Assembly (NCBI RefSeq): GCF_042434745.1
Contig: NZ_JBHLSS010000136.1
Reading direction: 5' to 3' (one strand)
Origin: Azotobacter paspali
Lineage (GTDB): Bacteria; Pseudomonadota; Gammaproteobacteria; Pseudomonadales; Pseudomonadaceae
Length of the DNA: 64,000 bases
The position numbers and the translations under genes are program-made. How positions within the stretch are numbered: the stretch's first letter is position 1; each line of letters opens with the position of its first letter. Below, piece by piece: positions 22,801-29,200 of this stretch. The notes beneath the pieces were generated by a model. It was not told the origin of the DNA. It did no database searches and saw only the letters and a list, made by a program, of their open reading frames with translations.

Positions 22801-24758
22801 GTGACAGCCATCGCGGGATCCGCCAGTTGATGGTGGCGGAGCGGGGCGGCCGACGCGAGGTGCTGGCGGAGTTGGATCTCTGCGGGTCATTGTCCAACAT
22901 AGCTGATGATTGGCGGCTGGATCCGGGGATCATTGACAGCGCGCTGCAGGCGGCGATCGGCATGTTGTTGCCCCTCGACAGCAGTGTGGCGGAGCTGACG
23001 TCACCCTTGATGCCTTTTGCGCTGGAGCGGCTAGAGATCATTGCACCCTGTCGGCGACGGATGTGGGCCCTGCTGCGCAGAGAAGCCGGAGATAACCCAG
23101 CCGGCAGAATTGATATCGATCTCTGTGACGATCAGGGATGGATCTCTGTACGGCTCTTTGGCTTAAGCTCCAGACAACTCTCTCCGGGCTCAAGGCTGTC
23201 AACCGCGACGGTAAGGCAAGCTGACCAGACCGTCCCCCAGCAGCGGTTGGAAGAGCGACAGCTGCTGGCGCCGATATGGTCGATGGTCAACGGTGCGGGA
23301 GGGGAGCAGCGTGAACATAATGGCGCGACGCTGATCTTCGGCGCGACCCTAGCCCGACGCCAGGCGTTGGCCGAACTTTACCCCGGCGCCGCCTTGGCGC
23401 TGGAGACGAATGACTCAGAGACCAGCTACCAGGCCGAGCTGAACGCCCGGCCTGACCTAGCCGAGGTGATTTGGCTGGCGCCGCCAAGCGACGATAACTC
23501 CGCTGGCTCGCCGAAGCTGATCGCCGCGCAACAGCACGGAGTACTGGCGCTGTTCAAACTGATCAAGGCGCTACTGAGCTTGGGTTACGGTCGTCAGCCT
23601 CTACGGTTGACCTTGATCACCGAACAGGCGATCAAGACGCTGCCTGGCGAATCCTGCCGGCCAGCCCACGCTGCGGTTCATGGATTGGCTGGCTCGCTGG
23701 CCAAAGAATACCCCCACTGGAGAGTGCAACTCGCGGATCTGGCTGACGAGCAGTTGGCTTCACTGGCCAGCGCGCCGTTCGATGGCGTAGCCTCCGGCGA
23801 ATTGCTGGCGCTGCGCCAGGACCAGTGGTGGTTTCGGCAGTTGGCCCGGGTGACGGTCGACACGCCGCCCGCAGGGCTGCTTGCCTATCGCGACGGCGGC
23901 GTCTACCTGGTGATCGGCGGCGCTGGTGGTATCGGCGCAGTCTGGAGCCGCCATGTGATCAGCCGCCATCGCGCCAGGGTGATCTGGATCGGTCGCCGGT
24001 TACCGGATCGCCAGCTCGAAGATAAGCTGGATGAGCTGACTGCCCTTAGCCTTCGCCATAATGCCCCGGCACCTGTTTATCTCCAGGTCGACGCCGCTGA
24101 TGAGCAGCAACTTGGCGAGGCGCGGCGGCGGATTACCGAGCGCTATGGCGAGATCAACGGCGTGGTGCACTCGGCGATCGTGCTTAAGGATCAAAGCCTG
24201 ACAAACATGGATGAGCATACCTTTACCACTGTTCTGAACGCCAAGGTAGCGACCAGCGTGGCTCTGGCCCGGACTTTCGGGGAGAACGCCGCCTCACTAG
24301 ATTTCGTACTGTTTTTCTCATCAATGATGTCCTTCAGCACAGCAGCCGGCCAAAGCAACTACGCTGCCGGCTGCACTTTTGCCGATGCCTTTGCCGATCG
24401 ACTCAGAGTCGACTGGCCCTGTCCGGTCAAAGTGATCAACTGGGGATATTGGGGTAGTGTCGGCACGGTGAGTGACGCCCGTTACCGTGACAGGATGACC
24501 GCGCTGGGACTGGGCTCTATCGAGCCAGAGGAAGGAATGCTGGTGTTGGAGCAATTGCTGGGTGGCGTAATGGATCAATTGGCGTTGCTGAAGATCCTGC
24601 AAGGTGAAGAGATCAACGGCCTCGACAGCTTAGCAAGACTGCTTAGCAACGAACAAATCAAGCTCTATCCGGATAACCACGGCGGCATGGCGGCGGCGAT
24701 GCAGGATCGGCTAGGGGACAGGCTGGCGGCGTTGGCGCAGCCGTCCCAGTGCAGATGA
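4599..24758 (+). CDS. Hybrid NRPS/trans-AT PKS, protein 1 (loading module to module 4)
   Basis: 6719-residue cytosolic megasynthase starting the assembly line. Domain order with rough residues: A (30-515), PCP (534-600, Ser564), SagB-like 1 (633-820), SagB-like 2 (890-1075), KS0 (1098-1510), ACP (1680-1755, Ser1715), KS2 (1788-2230, Cys1960), DH2 (2426-2715), KR2 (2956-3185), cMT2 (3248-3600), ACP2 (Ser3680), KS3 (Cys3926), DH3 (His4403/Asp4568), KR3 (4826-5058), tandem ACPs (Ser5118, Ser5206), KS4 (Cys5472), DH4 (His5942/Asp6113), KR4 (6433-6660). It ends after KR4, and module 4's cMT-ACP opens protein 2. Every KS is followed by the short post-KS linker ending in a YPFA-type motif instead of an AT, the trans-AT hallmark. 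There is no condensation domain before A: either this is a true loading module, or an upstream part was lost when IS481 arrived 15 bases upstream. Confidence 0.95.
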   Translation: MNIQESKIISGWNDTYRKYPLDKCLQQLIEEQVERSPEAVAVRFEDQVLSYCELNRRANRLAHYLRELGIGPDSLVGVQIERSVELIIALLAIIKAGGAYLPLDPGYPEERLALIIEDAAVTVMLTQQRFRKRLAVYDGEVLCLDDPGQEALASSDDNPAPINGPDDLAYIIYTSGSTGRPKGCMLPHKAICNRLLWMQRHYDIGPVDRILQKTPFTFDVSVWELFLPLLSGACLVMARPEGHKDAHYLVEIIKAERITICHFVPSMLHFFLKHSAVSECLSLQKVFVSGEALTHNLLLQFRQLLTAELHNLYGPTEAAVDVTYWLCEPREDQLVPVGRPIDNIQIHILDTEAKPVAIGDTGELCIGGIGLARGYLNRPELTAEKFIRDPFSGKADARLYRTGDKARFLSNGEIELLGRFDSQVKLRGFRIELGEIENVLKSHPAIDEAVVLVKDPSSEDPKLVAFVVAEGLDKKAVRDFVKSRLPEYMTPSLVNFINQIPVTAHGKADRKALLTSDVEATAQPRRQAMSPQALTAWLQQYFIEALGVDELAVDDDLFDQGATSFTLVQAVHSIQQHHQVVLPVDVFLEQPTIAAVTAYILDTKGIMPSEEESLNATPVRQQAVNDPIPLERVSFDPRAYWRPDGGSPANLERLGRLLSLLREEPLDSQGKYLYSSAGGLNAIQCYLYVAEGRINGLAGGVYYYLPRLNRLLPVSVPAKLDPQVLRPGQRAQLAEAGFALFLIAENDAIAPIYKNATPSLLVLEAGYIEQLLLSRQGDFDIALTPAYGVDFAAIAELFKLQPSHRFLHCLLEGVVPTALAVDGKELNGHWRQSGPLFADFLKEKNNGFALPSREELAQLHQEQRQIRCDLPEQGDGVIKLSAAPISANALRLRAAKRQYCDRPLSFSQLSQLLSLLRADQGNGRLYNTDPGLALKIYLHLAEQSVQQGCQGQYLPRGIYHYHSGSHTLRRISEGDLAAINNCYTPFNRKHAHQARLRIFIIAGCSPAYGDESRYFNLLQAGRIGQLLLEKQSEFGIGLCPIGSMYFDKIRDAFDLDEGDELVHSFVGGAVTQSLPAGWPRLEIHEPARAVNEHFNGDSMAIIGISGRYPGAANPDELWRNLSAGRSTINILSSEALLYGGDATGDSPQWAVGTLADKQLFDPLLFKITPAEAKTLDPQERLFLQAVWHCLENSGYTATGLRRQAERIGVFVGAMWGDYQHHLPTERGERTTSFLSAIANRVSFFNDFNGPSVAFDTSCSSTMTALHFACNSIRQGDCQVAIVGGVNLISHPSHLELLTSLELLSGDSQSHPFGRNANGWVAGEGIGALLIRPLEDATRDGDQILGVIRATAISHSGKTFRYGAPNADSQAMSMRRVLQQAALSTEAIGYVEAAAPGASLADGAEFAAISKVFGARLSDAPLMVGSIKANIGHLESASALSQITKVLMQLKHRQIAPTLGCDPLSPMIRLEDNNLAIADQLSDWRGPQCALINAFGASGSGGHLILEAPPQQVAAQQSEGPWLFPFVAASREQLDQLVAAFADDIQAGRFGDASLGDISYTLCVGRVALNQRLAVVADSRDELIGLLKGKNPDVLLRGSLKREPQPGHIEKDLQGLGRQRLMTIASQWVTGESSLAEIARHNHRRVALTAYPFAAVDCHIVASATRASSEALQPVRDEALQRALEGYIKRHFSKISAIPESDIDCEETFDRYGLTSLMIITLNQQLAQAFGELSATLFFEYQSISALAGYFAAEHQLRSRQLLGIQGSAAQPALAARVQQRPVTLRRHEPIAIIGLAGRFPGAADIDSFWDNLKNGIDSISEIPAERWEHSKYYSSDRSLKGKINTKWGGFIDGVDHFDPLFFNISPRDAERMDPQERIFLETAWQTLEDAGYDRAGLQRHYQGEMGVFVGVMHGEYLLYTRSAAADCTDDAVDSSFGSIANRVSYVFDCNGPSMAVDTICSSSLTALHLAVESLRRSECQLALAGGVNLSLHPNKYFIQSQLTMSSSDGRCRSFGEGGDGFVPGEGVGAVLLKPLSRAEADGDNIYGVIRATSINHNGKTHGYTVPSPNAQGAMIAESLDKAGMDPRELSYLEAHGTGTALGDPVEITGLQLGFTRRSVTLGSEAALARQCAVGSVKSNIGHLESAAGIAGIAKVLLQLKHCQLAPSLHSRRLNPGIPFADSPFYVPQQLEEWRRPVLNLDGREREYPRAASVSSFGSGGSNGHVIIAEHIAPARDDKVAGQTAMIPLSARTLAQLQQQVERLQQFLHRAGVENTLPRLADLAFTLQQGREAMEYRLAFSAGSIGELQDRLAQSVELLVKQPEQFGSFGCIHVGQVKDNRAAMAVLAHDEDMAATLTAWADKGKYHKLLELWVKGLTLDWTVLGQSGGVARRISLPSYPFAREKIWVSGESHFPLLGQQGGEGRAHPLLHTNVSDLSQQKFTSIFSGNEFFLRDHLIRDHKVLPGVTYLEMAREAISRSLGKLTPSGVLSLRNLVWSQPVTLNEQSDDRVEVEIRIDTLDEHRLKFEILERKRQATCCQGEAVVVQDTGEPAESLVSLQAAIGGHILDADALYRLFDGMKIYYGPWHRSVQELRIDGGQVLAQIELPQALTSGHERFVLHPSLMDGALQSTIGLLVADQLDQGLAPELKQTWVPFALARLQLSGAELGEQIWAWVRPSADNTEAGQSKFDIDIYNKRGEHCAALQEFMLRPMKKPSLLEMMLDDRPESDCYLVEKWRRFTPKNLAPSTGRLLLIGNDPLGYKQLTARYPQAVSLLLDGNESIEQLTELLREAGPIEHLIWLAPTTLAQDGDTDGMIRAQQGGVLGCFRLIKALLALALDQQPLEWTVITRGVLTVFGEASSRHQVVTEPVAPAHASVHGLISAMAKEYSHWRVRLVDLPEGDGWPNLDPLLLPADPRGDALACRNDVWYRQYLAPCLPLGGAVGRKGKVESLYRDGGVYLVIGGAGGIGRLWSEYLIRTRGAQVIWLGRREQNSQIDATIAELAKLGPAPRYISADASKYAALQQAVIQISAEYGRIHGVIHAAIQLEDQSLARMDQQRFTAGLVAKVDVCVRLAEVFEHQPLDFMLLFSSLQSFTKSAGQSNYAAGCTFKNAFGHYLAQHRAYPVKVINWGYWGHVGSVASEDYRRRMAEVGLGSIEGEQAMAALETLLARPLSQLTFLRTSRRLSDTFSSLELPRHPAGPFGEYGEIRPEAYPSLIARMKKHLVVDSKGVRATTQQAEAQRATIDALQGRLLYSQLQQLGWFGREREIIAEMKQRSGLMSMYYRWIDRSLDELAQRGYLHMEGGNSPTAYRVINPQPLAIEPLWTEWEAQKPDWLEQASLKAEVILAEATLRVLPEILDGRIAATDIIFPDSSMAMVEGIYKYNPVSDFFNEVLLDAMVEFVKGRLEQSPETPILILEIGAGTGGTSARAFEKLRPYQRQIGEYCYTDVSQAFLMHARQAYGLETPYLSYQLFDVDKPLAEQGITVGGYDLVIATNVLHATQDLRRAMKNAKAALKHNGLVMINEICRNGLFTHLTFGLLKGWWLFDDQDLRLPGGPALAPRQWKQVLESEGYRQVYYPALANHDLGQQIVIAESNGVIWQDRHSKGEPAKVAPKGLAAQAPRPPQQSVAMAPAGAVTKQALKDQTVRYLKQMIGGLFKIQSEQIDAREPLETYGIDSILVVQLTNVLRDKLSGISSTLFFEYQTVDALADHFVASQKDQLMTLLGLDKESATEQPTPADTANTLVKLAEHHFAAKTPDSAPRGQCGAEVAIIGLAGRYANSDNACELWRRLKNGESCIDEVPADRWDWRQYFDQTLGKKGHIYTRWGGFIREIDKFDPLFFHISPREAEKMDPQERLFLEEAYHCISDAGYTPGRLAERYQVGVFVGVMNGTYARQSSYWSVANRVSYQFNFQGPSMAVDTACSSSLTAIHLALESLHSGVSDCVLVGGVNLVIDPVHYMRLTEMKMLSPGKQCKAFGIDADGFVAGEGVGALLLKPLAQAETDGDQIYGVIKGSMINAGGKTNGYTVPNPLAQSRLVVDSLARAGVDPRAVSYVEAHGTGTSLGDPIEIASLVRAFNSGTEMPAKQYCAIGSIKSNIGHCESAAGIAGVTKVLLQLKHRQLAPSLHAGELNPEIDFASSPFAVQQSLAEWRRPKVVINGGSQEFKRIATVSSFGAGGANAHVVIEEYEDNRLRPVIAVNEQQPAIILLSAKTEAQLFQQASLLLGTLEQDELDDGDLPALAYTLQVGREAMEHRLGLLATSLAQLKAQLRGFIDNPSQGAHYGGRLKDHNKALSLFADADIQSVITDWIDRGQHGKLLEAWVNGLTLEWRLMYREGTPTPISLPGYPFARERYWRIKDELATPAGEELLHPLLHRNVSDLRGLRYFSRFSGQESFLAEHRINGRSVLPGAAMIGMIHAALTDALGGELPAGRALVIRDLVWCQPFSVDAANNGELFVELEAQPGGECHVGICSYDRAGQLQLHCRALAGAAMAQPENLDFIAADARQMDVEACYQRFAAMGIEYGVGHRRILSLLRQGDQALAWVALEDAAVSDSYAIHPGLLDAALQGVMALLFDELDERPPLLLPEGLAELVLFGDCPAALQVQIRSAGRMTGGYRFDLTLFDENGQCCATIRKLSFKTLSANSDAASEGLLCQKQWRDAEPAAATDAPTMSHLAMILGHNPAFAGLPERLQKHGIPSLTLAGDDYQQAALALFEQLKPLLSAGRPHMVQLVIPATDQQGYRGLGGLLRSASREQPVLICQLIEVSSGLDAVQLARQLAAEAAAPGERQLRYLSEAGELRRQELIWCYRPLDNGPAPWRPNGVYLITGGLGGVGMILARAIMDAAPGASVVLCGRTEANAPAVADKLAQLGARFDYLAVDLGDAGQVERLIAGIVTKHGRLHGIIHCAGITRDALMVHKTQEDFEAVFAAKVAGVRHLDQFSATATLDFFVLYSSMASVLGNAGQSDYAAANGYLDAFASIRNQQVTAGERHGRTLAINWPLWLEGGMQMSDAARRALAESTGIVVMASTTGIQALYQALQSDEDQLMVLAGDTDRLATLLSREPASVAAATTPVDGTDLLAGLRRLLANTVKVAESRLDNDEPFEKYGIDSLMIMDMTVALEKRFGPLSKTLFFEYPTLQSLADHLAARLPQKSAISQVAPASRSSLIEELQGMLASALKIPLERIDNEQCFEQYGIDSLMIMEMTSRLEKRFGSLSRTLLFEYSSLQSLADYLAGQQLEPQDAMAVAQIREQEPPMTPVSPAKDSQHRRLFDRAAKAAGNRVQQGLQERDDIAIIGMAGRYPKAENLEAFWRNLRQGKDCISEIPAERWDWREYYSENRSESGVHNSKWGGFIDGIDQFDPLFFNISPLEAELIDPQERLFMQTAWSAMEDAGYSRRIGGEATDDSMQVGVYVGVMYGEYQLFGAEASLRGQRIGFAGCTASIANRVSFCLNLHGPSMSVDSMCSSSLTAIHLACQDLRNSRTSMAIAGGVNLTIHPNKYLMLSSGQFISNQGHCASFGEGGDGYVPGEGVGVVILKRLADAERDGDQIYGVIKGSYLNHGGKSTGYSVPNPRAQQAAISGALQDAGVDPVTISYIEAHGTGTKLGDPIEIAGLANALGARKPEQTCWIGSVKSNIGHCEAAAGIAGLTKVLLQLKHRQIAPSLHSQKLNPFIDFTATPFEVNQHLREWSQPLLNGQAMPRIAGISSFGAGGSNGHLIVAEYSKAKPLLGDSGKTEMILLSAREPDQLRQIASRLLARLEHPQATDSLAAIAYTLQVGREAMEHRAALITSEMASLLDALHRLSAGDSSGWICTEETAISERAEQFKASFQTQWREQLARLFADGEQQQLLELWSEGLSIDWTALWAASGEQRQRISLPSYPFATNRYWAPTGARRSSLAPVQLHPLLHQNNSGFDYQRFITEFSGDEPWLRDHRVGGRKTLPGAAYLEMIRVAVTHSLADGEANTMVIEQLNWLAPLTVESNPRSMQISLERQDGRIGVKLLSNDSDQAVLHCQATAITGLPLNEDRLDLAHWRGRNWRLRLDSGEVYRLFDEMGVDYGDSHRGIRQLMVAERGGRREVLAELDLCGSLSNIADDWRLDPGIIDSALQAAIGMLLPLDSSVAELTSPLMPFALERLEIIAPCRRRMWALLRREAGDNPAGRIDIDLCDDQGWISVRLFGLSSRQLSPGSRLSTATVRQADQTVPQQRLEERQLLAPIWSMVNGAGGEQREHNGATLIFGATLARRQALAELYPGAALALETNDSETSYQAELNARPDLAEVIWLAPPSDDNSAGSPKLIAAQQHGVLALFKLIKALLSLGYGRQPLRLTLITEQAIKTLPGESCRPAHAAVHGLAGSLAKEYPHWRVQLADLADEQLASLASAPFDGVASGELLALRQDQWWFRQLARVTVDTPPAGLLAYRDGGVYLVIGGAGGIGAVWSRHVISRHRARVIWIGRRLPDRQLEDKLDELTALSLRHNAPAPVYLQVDAADEQQLGEARRRITERYGEINGVVHSAIVLKDQSLTNMDEHTFTTVLNAKVATSVALARTFGENAASLDFVLFFSSMMSFSTAAGQSNYAAGCTFADAFADRLRVDWPCPVKVINWGYWGSVGTVSDARYRDRMTALGLGSIEPEEGMLVLEQLLGGVMDQLALLKILQGEEINGLDSLARLLSNEQIKLYPDNHGGMAAAMQDRLGDRLAALAQPSQCR
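7887..9870 (+). other. Module 1: KS0-ACP (non-elongating)
   Basis: The KS keeps its acylation Cys1258 (DTSCSS) and the second His (KANIGH, His1432). The first catalytic His of the HGTGT box is Ala1393 (VEAAAPGA), which abolishes decarboxylative condensation. No reductive domain follows, only an ACP (YGLTS, Ser1715). It should pass the starter chain on without extending it. Confidence 0.85.
9957..15770 (+). other. Module 2: KS-DH-KR-cMT-ACP
   Basis: KS2 has Cys1960 and an intact HGTGT/NIGH pair. DH2 has His2455 and Asp2625, but Asp instead of Gly in the HxxxGxxxxP box (HLIRDHKVLP). KR2 has an NADPH loop IGGAGGIG and Tyr in NYAAGCTF. cMT2 has the SAM loop LEIGAGTGGT. Predicted product: an alpha-methyl alpha,beta-enoyl unit. 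Confidence 0.85.
15909..20330 (+). other. Module 3: KS-DH-KR-ACP-ACP
   Basis: KS3 (DTACSSS, Cys3926), DH3 with a canonical box (HRINGRSVLP) and Asp4568, KR3 with TGGLGGVG and DYAAANGY, then two near-identical ACPs (YGIDSLMIMD and YGIDSLMIME). Predicted to add an enoyl unit. The paired ACPs probably raise flux. Confidence 0.87.
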
Positions 24759-26220
24759 CGCAACACCTCATAGAGAAATAGCCATTAATGGACGGCAGAC
24801 GCGTCACAAGGAAATTGGAACATGTTAACAGACGCAAATCAGACAACAGCATATCTAGTCAGTGAGCTTGAAGCGCTGGCGTGCCGCCTGCTGGCGATCC
24901 AGTTGCACGGGCTGGGGCTACGTCGCAGCGAGGATCTGCTCTACCTCACGACGCAGCACGGTAACGCCACGCCGGATTATTTCCACCCCTGGCTGGCTGA
25001 AAGCCTGAGGTATGTCGCCGGCGTCGAGGCCGGCGATCCCGACGAGTTATGGCGGCAATGGCGCGAGCGGTTAACGATTTGGCGCCAGGACGCCGATCTG
25101 GCGGCTAGGGCGCAGCTGCTCGATGCCTGCCTGACGAGCCTACCATCATTACTGACCGGCGAGCAGCCGGCTACCAGCGTAATTTTTCCTGGTGGCTCGA
25201 TGGCTCTGGTGGAAGGGGTATATAAGAACAACAGGATCTCCGATTACTTTAATCAAGTGATGATCGAGGCGGCGTTGGCCTATATCGAAAGCCGTCCTGC
25301 GGACGCCGAACCGTTGCGGATTCTCGAGATCGGCGCAGGCACCGGTGGCGCCACGGCAGGGTTACTGGCTGCGCTGGTGCCTTGGCGACGCCATATTGGC
25401 GAATACTGCTATACCGATCTGTCCACTGCTTTCCTGCAGCATGGCACCCATAAATTTGGCCGGAACAACCCGTTTTTACAAACTCGGCTGTTTGATGTTT
25501 CCCGTCCCTGTGCTGAGCAGGGGATCGCCACAGATCACTATCATCTGGTGATGGCGAGCAATGTGCTGCACGCCACGCCGGAGATCCGCCAGACTTTGCG
25601 CAACGCCAAGGCTGCCTTGCGCAAGGGTGGATTGTTGATGCTCAATGAAATCAGCGAAGCCTCATTGTTTACCCACCTGAGCTTCGGTCTGCTCGAAGGC
25701 TGGTGGCTCTACCGGGATGGCGCATTGCGCATTCCCGGTTGCCCCGGGCTGTCGCCAGCTGGGTGGCAGGCGGTGCTGGAGCAGGAAGGGTTCAGCCCGG
25801 TTCTGTTCCCGGCCAAGAAGGCCCATGGCCTGGGCCAACAGATCATCCTTGCCGAGAGTGACGGTATCGTGCGTCAGCCTATCGCTAAGATGGAGCGACG
25901 GGCAGTGCCACAGTCCACCACCAACAAGCGTAACGGCGATTTCGGCCCGGAGCAGGACGAGACAACGTCGGACAGCTGGCGGCGTCGGGTCGGCGAATAC
26001 CTTCGGGAGCTGGTAGCCTCAACGCTGAAGATCCCGGCAGACAAGATGAACCTGTCTCGTCCGCTGGAAGAATATGGCCTGGACTCGATCCTGGTCGTCA
26101 GGCTGACCAATGCTTTTAACGAGCAATTCAAAGCAATCGACAGCGCATTGTTTTTTGAAGTACCGACCCTAGCAGCGCTGACCGAACATTTTATCCAGCA
26201 CCGAGAAGACGAGCTTAAGA
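20490..26220 (+). other. Module 4, split over two proteins: KS-DH-KR | cMT-ACP
   Basis: KS4 (DSMCSSS, Cys5472), DH4 (HRVGGRKTLP; the HPxxxD box reads DPGIID) and KR4 (NYAAGCTF) end protein 1. The cMT (LEIGAGTGGA near residue 168) and ACP4 (Ser422) open protein 2. Predicted alpha-methyl-enoyl unit, completed only when the two proteins associate. Confidence 0.82.
24803..24824 (+). promoter_or_regulatory. Ribosome binding site for PKS protein 2
   Basis: AAGGAA at 24808-24813 lies 8 bases before ATG 24822, in a 63-base gap after the protein 1 stop codon. I see no terminator in the gap, so co-transcription is expected. Confidence 0.65.
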
Positions 26221-29200
26221 CTCTGCTGGGACAACCCAACGTTGAACAGAACAAGAAGGCGGCAGTCGTTGCGCAACCCGTGTCGAAGGCTAATGCCCAA
26301 CCAACGCTGGATCTTGATTGCACGCCAGACATCGATAACACAGGGACGACGGCCGCCTTTGCTGGGCAGAGCAGTAAAAACAAGATCGCTATTATCGGTC
26401 TTGACGGCCGCTATCCCGGCGCGGAGTCGATGACCGCCTTTTGGCGTAACTTGATCGGCGGTCATTGCGCCATTGACGAAATTCCAGCTAACCGCTGGGA
26501 CTGGCGCCGTTATTTTGATCCGGAGAAGGGGAAGGCCGGCCACATCTATACCCGCTGGGGTGGTTTCCTTAAGGACATCGATCAGTTTGATCCAGCGTTC
26601 TTCCGAATCTCTCGCCGCGAAGCCGAGCGGATGGATCCTCAGGAGCGGCTGTTCCTTGAAGTAGCCTACCACAGTATCGAAGACGCGGGCTACAACCCGG
26701 CGACTCTGCATCAACAGGGCGAGGTCGGGGTCTTTGTCGGGGTAATGAACGGCAGCTATAACCCAATCAGCAACTATTGGTCGATCGCCAACCGGGTGTC
26801 CTACCAACTGGATCTGCAGGGACCGAGTTTTGTGGTCGACAGTGCCTGTTCCTCATCGTTGACGGCGATCCACCTGGCGGTTGAAAGCCTGGCTAACGGC
26901 ACCTGCGAGATGGCGATTGCAGGCGGCGTCAACCTAGTTGTTAATCCACACCACTACCTCGGCCTGTGCGAGATGATGATGCTGTCGCCAGGCGAACGAT
27001 GCAGCGCCTTTGGTGGTGATGCCGATGGTTTCGTTGATGGGGAAGGTGTGGGTGCGGTGGTGCTCAAACCGCTAGACAAGGCGATTGCCGATGGTGACCA
27101 GATTTACGGGGTGATTCGTGGCAGCGCGATCAACGCCGGCGGCAAGACCAACGGCTATACCGTGCCCAGCGCAGACGCCCAGCAGCGTGTATTGGAAAAA
27201 GCGCTGTCGCGCTCCGGTATCAATGCCAGCCAGATCAGTTATATCGAAGCCCATGGCACCGGCACCGCACTGGGAGATCCAATCGAGATCAGCGGCCTGA
27301 GTCGAGCTTTCAGTACTAGCACTAGCAACGGTTGCGCCATCGGCTCGGTCAAGAGCAATGTCGGTCATTGTGAAAGCGCCGCTGGCATCGCCGGCTTGAG
27401 CAAGGTGCTGCTGCAATTGAAGCACCGCCAGCTGGCGCCGTCGCTGCACGCCGAGCAGCTTAACCCGAAGATTCACTTCGAACACACGCCGTTCCGGGTG
27501 CAGCGGCAGCTGGCGCCCTGGCTAGCCAACGGCGCGACACGGATCGCCGCGATCTCCTCCTTTGGAGCTGGAGGCGCCAACGCCTCGCTGATCGTCGAGG
27601 AATATATCGGTGCAGCGGATCGACGACCCGCCGCACCCGCTCCCTGGTTGATCCTGCTGTCGGCCCGCGACGAACAGCGCCTGGCCGAATCGGTGTCTCG
27701 ATTGCAAGCTTACCTCGACAGTGAAGACGGCCACCGGGTTGAGATGGCGGATCTGGCGTTTACCCTGCAAGTGGGGCGAGAGCCGATGGCAGCGCGGCTG
27801 GCGCTGATGGTCGATTCCGCTCCGGATCTGCGGTGCCGTCTAGCACGGTGGCTCGCTGGCGAGAATGTCGATGATTCGTTCTACGGTCATGTTGATTCCT
27901 TTGACGAGTCGCTCGACTCGCGGTTGTCCGACACCGAGACGCAGATCGAGCATTGGCTGGAGCAAGGCCAGTTGGCCAAATTGGCAGCGTTGTGGGTGCG
28001 TGGTAGCGCGATTGAGTGGGATCGGCTCTATCTCGACCGTTCTCATCGGCGGCCCATGCGGATGAGTCTGCCGGCTTATCCCTTTGTCAGAAACCGTTAC
28101 TGGATGCCCGGATTGGCGCACCCGCCGGCCTCCTGCAACGACCGAGCCGACGCCCTAGCGGCAAAGTCGTTACCATCGCTCCACGTGGATCAGGTCGACA
28201 ACAATTTGGCCAACTGTTGTTATCTGCCGCACTGGCAGCCGCAAGCCGCGGCCGAGCAAGCCGCGGCACCTGGCCCCGGGGCAATCGTGCTGGTGGCGGC
28301 GGAGCAAGGCGGCGCCGCTACCGGGCTGCTGCTAGACGCGCTAGCTGATCATTATCGTGATAGTCGCAGGGTGGTACGGATCGACTGCGGTGCGGGCGCC
28401 ACCGCCGAGCTGACGGCCGGGCGCTGGCGTTACGGCTACGATGATCCGCAAGGTTTTGCGCGAATACTCGCAGCGGTCGGCGAGGTGGCGCAGGTCATGG
28501 TGATCGGCGCGGAAGCCGGAGGCAACGTCGTGCCGCTGATGTTGGCCGATAGCCTGCAATACAACGAATTGCCGCTGCTGAGGTTGTTCAAGGCGCTGCA
28601 ACAACTGGCCGCCGGCGCCTGGATAGACTGTTTCCTGTTATCGCTCGGCCGTTACGCTTTTGCCGGCAAGTCACGACCGGGCAACCCGCTGGGAGCAGGC
28701 ATGGCGGGGCTGGGGTATGCGATGGCCCAGAGCGATCACCGGGTGCAGCTGCGCAACTTGGACATCAGCCCCGCCGAGCTAGACACGCCATGCAGCCGGC
28801 AACGGCTGCTGGCGCAAATCCTCGCCGAACCGGCCTCGGAGCGGGGAGAACTGGTCAAGCTCAGCCGGGGCGAGCGTTTTGTCCAGCACTTGACGCCATT
28901 GGCCCTGCCGACGAATGGCGACAGCGCCTCGGCGCTGAAACACCAAGGGGTCTACCTGATCCTGGGCGGTAGCGGCGTCATCGGCCAGGTGATTAGTCGC
29001 CAGTTGATCGAGCATTATCAGGCCAGGGTGATCTGGCTTGGCCGTAAGGCCGCCGACAGCCGCGAGGTGCAGCAAAGCCTTACGATGGACCATTTCCACG
29101 GCCGGGTCGAGTATATCCAGGCCGATGCGACGGATCTATCGCAGTTACAGCAGGCCGTGGCACAGATCAACCAGCGCTATGGGCGGATCAATGGTGCCGT

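Noticed and set aside
27620..28940. Possible DH in modules 5 and 7
   Set aside because: The stretch between KS and KR contains only the post-KS linker and KR structural half. No HxxxGxxxxP or HPxxxD box is found.
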